This document shows, in pieces, positions 1 to 6,007 of a stretch of DNA of 7,318 nucleotides. The stretch comes from JAFGHJ01 sp964606065 (GTDB lineage Bacteria; Hydrothermota; UBA3072): NCBI GenBank assembly GCA_964606065.1, contig CAZSEX010000058.1, forward strand, positions 1 to 7,318, given 5' to 3'. A model generated the notes under the pieces. The model saw nothing but the letters and a program-made list of their open reading frames with translations. It did not search any database and was not told the origin of the DNA. Position 1 is the stretch's first letter; every line of letters starts with the position of its first letter. The position numbers and the translations under genes were made by a program.

Positions 1-30
1 GGAGAGCGAAGAAAAAGCAAAGGTAGACGG

Positions 31-37
31 AAGGAGG
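31..37 (+). promoter_or_regulatory. Strong Shine-Dalgarno site of the response regulator gene
   Basis: AAGGAGG lies four bases before the ATG at 42 and is a full anti-SD match, so it fixes that start. The first 41 bases probably also hold the end of an upstream gene. One frame ends in TAA at 40-42, overlapping the ATG, and another ends in TAG at 24-26. Too little is visible to choose between them. Confidence 0.75.
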
Positions 38-41
38 ACTA

Positions 42-650
42 ATGATTTTAGTATTGGAAGATAATAAAGCTTTGCGTATGATTATAAGGAAAGCCCTCGA
101 GAAAGCGGGATACATTGTTAAAACAGCTGAGAACGGGGAAGAAGGATTGAAAATCTTAGAAGAAGATATCCCCGATTTGATAATATCCGATATTATAATG
201 CCTGAAATGGATGGCTTCGAATTTCTAAAAAAGGTTCGAAAAAAATATCCTCTGATTCCTTTTACTTTTCTGACGATTAAAGCCGAACTCGGCGATTATT
301 CTAAAGGTTACGAACTCGGAGCGACCGATTATTTAACAAAACCTTTCGACGTTGATATTCTGCTTAAAAAAGTAAATAGAAGAATCGAATCGGGAAAAGT
401 GCTTAAAGAAATTATAGAGGAAGGGAAAAACAGCGCGGATCTGGGGAAAATCCTGCCTGTAGACCTTATCGGTAATCTAAGAGGAAACAAAGTCGACTGT
501 AAAATCATAATTACTTCGCCTGATGGCAACGGTAGTGTCGAGATTGATAAGGGAAAAATAAAAAAAAGCACATTCGACAATTTGGAAGACAAAAAAGCTC
601 TTCTGAAAATCGCCGGGTTAAAGAAAGGCAAAATTAAAATCGAAAGGTAA
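42..650 (+). CDS. Response regulator: receiver domain plus DUF4388/PATAN-like C-terminal domain
   Basis: This is a 202-residue cytoplasmic two-component signalling protein. Residues 1-115 form a CheY-like receiver. The acidic pair is E6/D7, the phospho-acceptor is D50 in the run IISDIIMPEMDG, the switch Thr is T78, and the conserved Lys is K100 in TKPFD. A charged helix (about 116-132) leads to a tail of about 70 residues (133-202). Its pattern (L..LPVDLIGNLRGN, then strand-rich GSVEIDKGKIKKSTF, then KKALLKIAGLKKGKIKI) resembles DUF4388 (PATAN), a domain often fused to receivers and thought to mediate protein contacts rather than DNA binding. No helix-turn-helix or enzyme output domain is seen. 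The tail match is by eye and weaker than the receiver match. The partner kinase is not in the window. The gene probably closes an upstream operon, since a 176-base gap follows it. Confidence 0.9.
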   Translation: MILVLEDNKALRMIIRKALEKAGYIVKTAENGEEGLKILEEDIPDLIISDIIMPEMDGFEFLKKVRKKYPLIPFTFLTIKAELGDYSKGYELGATDYLTKPFDVDILLKKVNRRIESGKVLKEIIEEGKNSADLGKILPVDLIGNLRGNKVDCKIIITSPDGNGSVEIDKGKIKKSTFDNLEDKKALLKIAGLKKGKIKIER

Positions 651-746
651 ACAAGTATTTCCTATTCTTAGATACAATATATCTTTAAAATGATGATCGA
701 ACTTAATGGCTCATATTGGAAAAGTACCTGTATTTGCGAAACCATT

Positions 747-824
747 GTTAGTCCGTTAGCGCGTTGGTGTGTAGGCGTGTTTTTTAATCGGTCCAACAGT
801 CCAACCGACCAACAAACCAGCAAT
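747..824. repeat. Inverted array of degenerate 8-bp units
   Basis: Bases 747-786 divide into five consecutive 8-mers starting with GT: GTTAGTCC at 747, GTTAGCGC at 755, GTTGGTGT at 763, GTAGGCGT at 771 and GTTTTTTA at 779. After six bases (787-792), bases 793-824 divide into four 8-mers of the complementary type: CCAACAGT at 793, CCAACCGA at 801, CCAACAAA at 809 and CCAGCAAT at 817. On the opposite strand the right arm reads as GTTGG-type units, so the arms are head-to-head copies of one consensus near GTTGGTNN. GTTGGT (763-768) is exactly complementary to ACCAAC (808-813), and TCGGT (788-792) to ACCGA (804-808). An interrupted stem is therefore possible in RNA or single-stranded DNA. The array ends two bases before the ATG at 827. 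Function unknown. Confidence 0.65.
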
Positions 825-826
825 TT

Positions 827-2080
827 ATGATTGAGATAGAAAGAGTAACAAAAAGTTCAATCGCGGATAAACTCGGTATAAAAGCCGGGAGTCATCTTAT
901 TTCCATCGATAACAAAGAAATAAATGATTTTCTCGACTTAAAATTCTTTGAAATGGGGGTTCTCTTAAATGTTGAAATATCAGACGGGAAACAAACTCGT
1001 ATTTACAGCATAGAAAAAGAAGAAGCGGAAACACTCGGTATAGAACCTTCAGAGTTTAAAATGAAGTTATGTAAGAATAATTGTACGTTTTGTTTTGTAA
1101 ATCAAAACCCGGACGATGTGAGAAAATCCTTGCTCATTAAAGACGATGATTACCGCATGTCTTTTCTTTACGGGAATTTCCTTACTCTCACCAATTTCAC
1201 CGATGAAGATTACGAACGCGTTTTAGAACTGAAACTCAGTCCTCTTTATATTTCGGTTCATACAACAAACGCGAAAAAACGAATCGAATTGATGAGAAAT
1301 AAAAAAGCGGGCAGAATCAATGAAGATTTGAAGCGGTTAAATGAGGGGGGGATAAAACTTCATACGCAGATAGTTCTTTTACCCGGCGTAAACGAGGGGG
1401 AATTTCTCCATGAAACAATAGAAGATCTTTTGTCGCTGTCGGCGGTAGAATCCATCGGCATTGTTCCTGTGGGATTAACCGCTATGAGGGATGGTTTACC
1501 TTATATCGAACCGCCCACTCCTAAATGGATGAACGAAGTGATAATGCTGATCGATCCGTATCAAGAAGAATTAAAAAGAAAGAGAGGGAAGACAGTTGTT
1601 TATCTCGCCGATGAATTCTATATAAAAACAGAAAACCAAATTCCTTCCGCCGAATATTACGATGATTTTCCTCAATTGGAAAACGGAATAGGAATGGCGA
1701 GAAAATTCCTGGACAGCTTGAAATATTTAAAAGTTCCCAATTTTGAAGAAAAAGTTCTTCTTGTCACCGGGACACTCGCGTATAATTTAATAAAAAAACT
1801 CGCCAATAAATTCAGGAAAGAGGGAATAAAAACCGAGGTAATATCCATAAAAAACAGATATTTCGGAGATTCGGTGGGAGTTGCAGCCCTACTCGGAGGA
1901 TGGGATTTAATGGGACTGCTTTCTGTAAAGGATTTTGATATTGCGTTTTTGCCTCCCGATATCGTCAACATAGACGGATTGTTTGTCGACGGATGCTCCC
2001 TTGACACTTTAAAAGAGACATTGCGTAAAAAAATTATAATTAGCCCTTATAACCTCTTAGAACTTGGAAATATCAAATGA
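827..2080 (+). CDS. PDZ / radical SAM / DUF512 family protein (COG1625-like Fe-S oxidoreductase)
   Basis: This is a 417-residue cytoplasmic protein of the DUF512 group, whose reaction is not established. Residues 1-60 form the PDZ-like domain usual for the family (SSIADKLGIKAGSHLISID). A radical SAM cluster motif of the CX3CX2C form follows at C82, C86 and C89 (CKNNCTFCFVNQ) and should hold a [4Fe-4S] cluster that cleaves S-adenosylmethionine. Family hallmarks continue in order: KDDDYRMSFLYGNFLTLTNF (105-124), SPLYISVHTT, QIVLLPGVNEG (181-191), VPVGLTAMR, ADEFYIKTE and FPQLENGIGMAR, then a DUF512-type C-terminal region containing NRYFGDSVGVAALLGG (343-358). Length is normal and no key residue is missing. 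ATG 827 is the first start after an in-frame stop at 785-787, and the PDZ domain begins at once, so the start is sound although no Shine-Dalgarno sequence precedes it. The end overlaps der by ATGA. DUF512 genes often neighbour der, but a role with Der is only inference. Confidence 0.9.
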   Translation: MIEIERVTKSSIADKLGIKAGSHLISIDNKEINDFLDLKFFEMGVLLNVEISDGKQTRIYSIEKEEAETLGIEPSEFKMKLCKNNCTFCFVNQNPDDVRKSLLIKDDDYRMSFLYGNFLTLTNFTDEDYERVLELKLSPLYISVHTTNAKKRIELMRNKKAGRINEDLKRLNEGGIKLHTQIVLLPGVNEGEFLHETIEDLLSLSAVESIGIVPVGLTAMRDGLPYIEPPTPKWMNEVIMLIDPYQEELKRKRGKTVVYLADEFYIKTENQIPSAEYYDDFPQLENGIGMARKFLDSLKYLKVPNFEEKVLLVTGTLAYNLIKKLANKFRKEGIKTEVISIKNRYFGDSVGVAALLGGWDLMGLLSVKDFDIAFLPPDIVNIDGLFVDGCSLDTLKETLRKKIIISPYNLLELGNIK

Positions 2081-3342
2081 ATACAATCGCCATTGTGGGT
2101 AAACCCAACGTTGGAAAATCGACGCTTTTTAATCGTCTCCTGAACAAAAAAAGTTCTATAGTCGATAAAACACCCGGAGTTACGAGAGACAGGGTTTATG
2201 GTGTCGTGGAAAAGGAAAACAAACCGCTGATTTTAATCGACACCGGCGGACTTCAGTTTTCAGAAGATCCACTCGAAACACAAATTAGAGAACAGGTAAA
2301 CTTCGCCCTGGAAGAAGCTGACATCGTTCTGATGCTTGTGGACGGTAAAGAAGGTGTTTCTTCTCTGGATAGAGAAATTGCCGATTATGTGAGGAAAACA
2401 GAAGGGCAAAAAGCCCTGATAATAAACAAAATGGATAAAGGAGACGACTGGAGTTTGATGGCTGAATTCGGAGAGCTCGTTATGGATAAAATTTTCCAAA
2501 TTTCGGCTCAACAAAACCGCGGCATCGATAATCTGCAAAAATGGATTCTTTCGAATTGTGAAGAAGGAGAAATCGAAAGAGGAGTAACCGTCGGAATTAT
2601 AGGAAAACCCAATACCGGAAAATCGACTTTTGTAAACGCTATTATGGGATATGAAAGGACAATCGCTGAAGAGGAACCGGGGACTACCAGAGACAGTACG
2701 AATTCCTATCTGGAGTATAGCGGAAGAACAATTGTTCTTGTGGATACGGCAGGGCTTAAACGAAAATCGAAATTAAAAAACTCTCTCGAATATTATTCTT
2801 TTCTGAGAGCCATAAGAACTATCGAAGAATCCGATATAGTTCTTGTTCTGATAGACTCGACAAAAAAAGTGAGCAAACAGGATAAAAATATAGTCAGATG
2901 GGCGATAGACCGTAGAACACCACTTGTTATACTTCTGTCGAGGTTCGATCTTATCCCGGAAGAAAAAAAAGAAACAATACTTAAATATTACAAAAGAGAA
3001 CTCTCGATTTTTGATTGGGTTCCGCTAATAAATATTTCGTCTTTAAAAATGGAAGGCATTGAACAATCTTTATCTTTAGCTCTGAAAATTGTGGATAAAT
3101 TAGATAAAGAAAGACCGGAACTCGAATCCGTTGTAAAAAAGGCGATAGATTATCGCCCGCCGCCCGGAGCCAGAAAAAATGTAGAATTACGTTTGCTAAA
3201 AGAACACCGCGGGAAAATAACTCTGGATACGAATTCGAATAAAAATTTTGATGAACAATACAGAAGATATCTGGAAAACAGAATAAGAAAAAAAATCGAT
3301 TTTAAAGGAATCCCGATTTCATTTAAATTGGGAAGGGGGTAA
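2077..3342 (+). CDS. der: Ribosome assembly GTPase Der (EngA)
   Basis: Der is an essential GTPase with two tandem G domains that acts in late assembly of the 50S subunit; this copy has 421 residues. Domain 1 has P-loop GKPNVGKS (8-15), the switch I run PGVTRDR, DTGG (55-58), G4 NKMD (117-120) and G5 SA (143-144). Domain 2 has P-loop GKPNTGKS (176-183), PGTTRDS and DTAG (223-226). Its G4 reads SRFD (288-291) instead of NKxD, and its G5 reads SSLKMEG instead of the usual SALTG. The C-terminal KH-like domain (about 350-421) keeps PPPGARKNVELR and YRRYLENRIRKKIDFKGIPI, but the usual GTKPP-type stretch between them is changed and a little shorter. The start overlaps the stop of the DUF512 gene (ATGA), with only a weak Shine-Dalgarno sequence, so translation is probably coupled. 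Identity is secure; the state of G domain 2 is the open point. Confidence 0.97.
   Translation: MNTIAIVGKPNVGKSTLFNRLLNKKSSIVDKTPGVTRDRVYGVVEKENKPLILIDTGGLQFSEDPLETQIREQVNFALEEADIVLMLVDGKEGVSSLDREIADYVRKTEGQKALIINKMDKGDDWSLMAEFGELVMDKIFQISAQQNRGIDNLQKWILSNCEEGEIERGVTVGIIGKPNTGKSTFVNAIMGYERTIAEEEPGTTRDSTNSYLEYSGRTIVLVDTAGLKRKSKLKNSLEYYSFLRAIRTIEESDIVLVLIDSTKKVSKQDKNIVRWAIDRRTPLVILLSRFDLIPEEKKETILKYYKRELSIFDWVPLINISSLKMEGIEQSLSLALKIVDKLDKERPELESVVKKAIDYRPPPGARKNVELRLLKEHRGKITLDTNSNKNFDEQYRRYLENRIRKKIDFKGIPISFKLGRG
3331..3339 (+). promoter_or_regulatory. Shine-Dalgarno site of plsY inside the end of der
   Basis: GGAAGGGGG encodes the last residues of Der and lies nine bases before the ATG at 3349. 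It supports that start and ties plsY to the same message. Confidence 0.6.
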
Positions 3343-3348
3343 TTTTTT

Positions 3349-3927
3349 ATGTGGGAAGCGCTGGCGTTCATAAGTTCTTATTTTTTAGGAAGTATCCCTT
3401 TTGGTTATATTGTAGGTAAAGTCAAAGGATACGATTTAAGAAATGAGGGAAGCGGGAATATCGGAGCTACAAATGTTTTTAGAGTTGTAGGAAAAAAAGA
3501 AGGCGTTTTCGTTTTTATTCTCGATTTTTTGAAAGGGTTTCTTCCAGTAATTTTCTTTTTTGATATCTCTGTTCTGGCGGGGGTTTTTGCCCTTATCGGA
3601 GCCATTATCGGACATATGACAACGCCCTTCCTGCGTTTCAAAGGAGGAAAGGGAGTCGCGACAGGTTTCGGAGGGATTGTGGCGCTAATGCCAATACCCG
3701 CGCTCAGCGCCTTCGGTATCTGGATAATACTTATGGGAATAACAAGAAGAGTCTCCGTGGGCTCACTTGGGGCGGCAATTTCCCTACCCATTTTATATTT
3801 CCTTTTTTCAAATCCAGTGAGTAAGATCGTCCTTTATATAACCATTCTTCTCGCGATCTTAGTTGTCTTCACGCACAGAAAAAACATAAAAAAACTCTTA
3901 AGGGGCAAAGAAGAACCTATCTTTTAA
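3349..3927 (+). CDS. plsY: Acyl-phosphate:glycerol-3-phosphate acyltransferase PlsY
   Basis: PlsY is an inner-membrane enzyme that moves an acyl chain from acyl-phosphate (made by PlsX) to the 1-position of sn-glycerol 3-phosphate, the first acylation step of phospholipid synthesis. The 192-residue length is normal. The three family motifs are present: GSGNIGATNVFR (34-45), GHMTTPFLRFKGGKGVAT (88-105) and HRKNIKKLLRGKE (176-188). Hydrophobic segments near 3-23, 52-71, 73-90, 107-130 and 136-175 fit a multi-pass protein. It begins six bases after der, with its own ribosome binding site. A gpsA gene, which would supply the glycerol 3-phosphate and often follows plsY, is absent here; an oxidoreductase of another family takes that place. 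Nothing suggests loss of function. Confidence 0.96.
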   Translation: MWEALAFISSYFLGSIPFGYIVGKVKGYDLRNEGSGNIGATNVFRVVGKKEGVFVFILDFLKGFLPVIFFFDISVLAGVFALIGAIIGHMTTPFLRFKGGKGVATGFGGIVALMPIPALSAFGIWIILMGITRRVSVGSLGAAISLPILYFLFSNPVSKIVLYITILLAILVVFTHRKNIKKLLRGKEEPIF

Positions 3928-3937
3928 TGAGGAAATT

Positions 3938-4897
3938 ATGATTGGATGCGGAGTTATCGGAGTAGGATATATGGGAAAACACCACACACGGATTCTATCG
4001 TCTATAGAAAATATCGAACTGGTGGGAATATCCGATATCGAGGAAAAAAGAGGAAAAGAAATAGCAAAAGAATACGCATGTGATTTCTTTCCAAATTACA
4101 AAGAACTTATCAAAAAAACCAACACCATTTTTATAGCGACTCCCACAAATACTCATAGAGATATTGCGATCGAAGCCCTTAATTCGGGGAATCATATTTT
4201 TATTGAAAAACCGCTCTCGCTGGACCTTAACGAAGCCGAAGAAATAATTAAAAAGGCTCGGAGTGCGAGTCTTTTGCTGCAGATCGGTCATATCGAAAGG
4301 TTTAATCCTGCAATAATTGCTGCGAAAGAGTTTCTCGATGGACCTCTTTTCGTCGAAGCTCACCGTCTTTCTCCGTTTTTCGGACGGGGAACAGATGTTT
4401 CGGTGGTTCTCGATTTGATGGTGCACGACCTGGACATAATACTAAACACGGTTAAATCCGGGGTAAAAAACATATTCGCCGTAGGCGTACCGGTATTGAC
4501 CGATAATATAGATATAGCAAACGCCCGAATCGAATTCAAAAACGGTACCATCGCAAATGTTACCGCTTCCAGAATTTCACAGACAAAAGTCCGGAAAATC
4601 CGCTTCTGGCAAAAAGATTCTTATGTTTCGGTCGATTCCTTAAACAAAAAAGTAAATGTCTTTCGCAAAGAAATAAAAAACGGCAAACCGGAAATAAAAG
4701 AAGAAAAAGTTTTCGTATCGCCTGAAGAACCGTTACTTCTGCAAAATAAATCTTTTATAGACGCCTGTTCGGGCAAACAACCTATGCGGTTTAAACCCGA
4801 AGAAGCCCGAAACGCTCTGGCTCTGGCTCAAAATATATCGGAAGAAATAAAAAAACGCACCGAAAAACCAAACTTCAAAATATTCCCGGAAAAATGA
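3938..4897 (+). CDS. Gfo/Idh/MocA family NAD(P)-dependent oxidoreductase, GnnA-like by context
   Basis: This is a 319-residue cytoplasmic sugar or sugar-nucleotide dehydrogenase. The N-terminal Rossmann fold has GVIGVGYMGKHH (G8, G10, G13), acidic D33 after strand 2, FIATPTNTH (65-73) and the family motif EKP at 90-92 with the conserved Lys K91. GHIERFNPA (117-125) follows. The C-terminal domain has DLMVHDLDI (159-167), where H163 is the likely catalytic His. Start ATG 3938 has TGAGGA just upstream (3928-3933), ten bases after plsY ends. Gfo/Idh/MocA genes occur next to lpxB in several Gram-negative lipid A clusters. In Acidithiobacillus ferrooxidans the enzyme GnnA oxidises the 3-position of UDP-GlcNAc before transamination by GnnB. 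I infer a similar substrate here, but no GnnB-type aminotransferase is in the window. Family call secure, substrate call tentative. Confidence 0.92.
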   Translation: MIGCGVIGVGYMGKHHTRILSSIENIELVGISDIEEKRGKEIAKEYACDFFPNYKELIKKTNTIFIATPTNTHRDIAIEALNSGNHIFIEKPLSLDLNEAEEIIKKARSASLLLQIGHIERFNPAIIAAKEFLDGPLFVEAHRLSPFFGRGTDVSVVLDLMVHDLDIILNTVKSGVKNIFAVGVPVLTDNIDIANARIEFKNGTIANVTASRISQTKVRKIRFWQKDSYVSVDSLNKKVNVFRKEIKNGKPEIKEEKVFVSPEEPLLLQNKSFIDACSGKQPMRFKPEEARNALALAQNISEEIKKRTEKPNFKIFPEK

Positions 4898-4900
4898 GCA

Positions 4901-6007
4901 ATGAAAGTTTTGTTTATAACCGGCGAAGCATCTGGAGATTTACAAGCTTCTAAATTAATCGAGTCTTTCAAAAAAATTTATCCCGGTATTAAATTTTACG
5001 GTATCGGCGGGGAAAAGATGGAACAGGCAGGAGCAAAAATAATTTACCCCTGCGAGGAAATCAGTGTCGTGGGATTTAGCGAAGTCATACCAAGAATATC
5101 CAATCTAAAAGAAGCAAGAAAACAAATATCTCTCCTCACCAGAAAAAATAAAATCGACTTTGCGGTTACAGTCGATTCCCCGGGATTCAACATTCCCGTA
5201 GCTCGTTCGCTTGCAAAAAAAAGGATACCTGTTTTCTATTTCATACCACCGCAGGTATGGGCCTGGGGAAAATGGAGGATCAGAAGTCTATCTAAATATT
5301 TTAAAGGTTTATTTATAATCTACCCCTTTGAAAAAGATTTTTTCGACAGAGAAGGAATAAAGTCTTTTTTTCTCGGTAACCCCTTGATAGAAATCGTGAA
5401 GCCGGAAAGAAAAATTAAAAGAGGAGACTTTCCTTGCGGAAATCCATTGATAGCGATATTGCCCGGCTCGAGAAGAGAAGAAATAAAAAGATTGCTTGCT
5501 CCCTCTTTGAAAGCCTTTAAAATTTTTAAGAAAAAACATCCCTCAAGCAGCGCGATTATCGCGTTGCGCGAGGAAAAAGATCTCTCTCTGATTCCGAAAA
5601 ACGGTATAGAGATGTTAAACGATGTTAAAACCTTTTACGGAAGAACATACGATATTCTAAAAGCCGCCGACCTGGCAATTGTCTCTTCGGGTACAGCCAC
5701 GGTCGAATCCGGAATATTACAGACTCCCATGGTCATAATCTATAAATTATCATATATTTCCTGGATTGTTTCAAAGATTTTAGTCAGGGTTAAACAATTC
5801 GGTCTGGTTAATATAATCCTATCAGAAGAAATGGCGCCGGAATTAATACAAAAAGAAGTGAACCCCGGGAAAATCGCGAATGAGCTGGAAAAAATCTATG
5901 AAAACAGAGAAAAAATTTCAGAACGACTGAAAAAAGTGAAACACTTGTTAGGTGCTGAGGGAGTTTATGATAAGATCGCCGATGAAATCCTTTCTATGGT
6001 TTATTGA
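4901..6007 (+). CDS. lpxB: Lipid-A-disaccharide synthase LpxB
   Basis: LpxB is a peripheral inner-membrane GT-B glycosyltransferase (family GT19) that joins UDP-2,3-diacylglucosamine to lipid X, giving the beta-1',6-linked lipid A disaccharide phosphate and UDP. The 368 residues carry the family signatures in order: GEASGD (8-13), FYGIGGEKMEQAG (32-44), VVGFSEV, VDSPGFN (91-97, with the conserved Asp D92), YFIPPQVWAWGKWRI (113-127), PFEKDFF, LGNPLIE, LPGSRREEI (187-195), SSGTATVES (262-270) and APELIQ (312-317). GLVNII replaces the more usual GLPNII, a mild change. The gene starts three bases after the oxidoreductase stop; its ribosome binding site is weak, so coupling to the upstream gene is likely. 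Its presence shows that the organism makes lipid A. LpxA, LpxC, LpxD and LpxK must be encoded elsewhere. Confidence 0.97.
   Translation: MKVLFITGEASGDLQASKLIESFKKIYPGIKFYGIGGEKMEQAGAKIIYPCEEISVVGFSEVIPRISNLKEARKQISLLTRKNKIDFAVTVDSPGFNIPVARSLAKKRIPVFYFIPPQVWAWGKWRIRSLSKYFKGLFIIYPFEKDFFDREGIKSFFLGNPLIEIVKPERKIKRGDFPCGNPLIAILPGSRREEIKRLLAPSLKAFKIFKKKHPSSSAIIALREEKDLSLIPKNGIEMLNDVKTFYGRTYDILKAADLAIVSSGTATVESGILQTPMVIIYKLSYISWIVSKILVRVKQFGLVNIILSEEMAPELIQKEVNPGKIANELEKIYENREKISERLKKVKHLLGAEGVYDKIADEILSMVY
5957..5963 (+). promoter_or_regulatory. Shine-Dalgarno site deciding the start of the DUF374 gene
   Basis: GAGGGAG lies inside lpxB, three bases before ATG 5967 (its GAGG core is six bases away). 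It favours ATG 5967 over the in-frame GTG at 5952, which comes before it, and over ATG 5982, which has only a poor AAGA. Confidence 0.55.

Noticed and set aside
671..686. Short inverted repeat AGATA-N5-TATCT after the response regulator gene as a terminator
   Set aside because: The stem is five A/T-rich pairs with no following T-run long enough for intrinsic termination.
671..691. Possible promoter with -10-like TACAAT (673-678) or TAAAAT (686-691) before the six-gene operon
   Set aside because: No acceptable -35 element lies at 16-18 bases upstream of either, and AT-rich gaps yield such hexamers by chance.
747..824. CRISPR array
   Set aside because: The units are eight bases, degenerate, without spacers, and invert in the middle.
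1672..2007. Antisense open frames within the DUF512, der, plsY, oxidoreductase and lpxB genes
   Set aside because: They lie opposite well-conserved coding regions, lack recognisable domains and ribosome sites, and look like shadows of the real genes.
5551..5563. CGCGA-TTA-TCGCG hairpin inside lpxB
   Set aside because: It encodes normal LpxB residues, the loop is only three bases, and nothing suggests a regulatory role.
5952..5966. GTG 5952 as the start of the DUF374 gene
   Set aside because: GAGGGAG lies after this GTG and just before ATG 5967, and the extra residues match nothing conserved.
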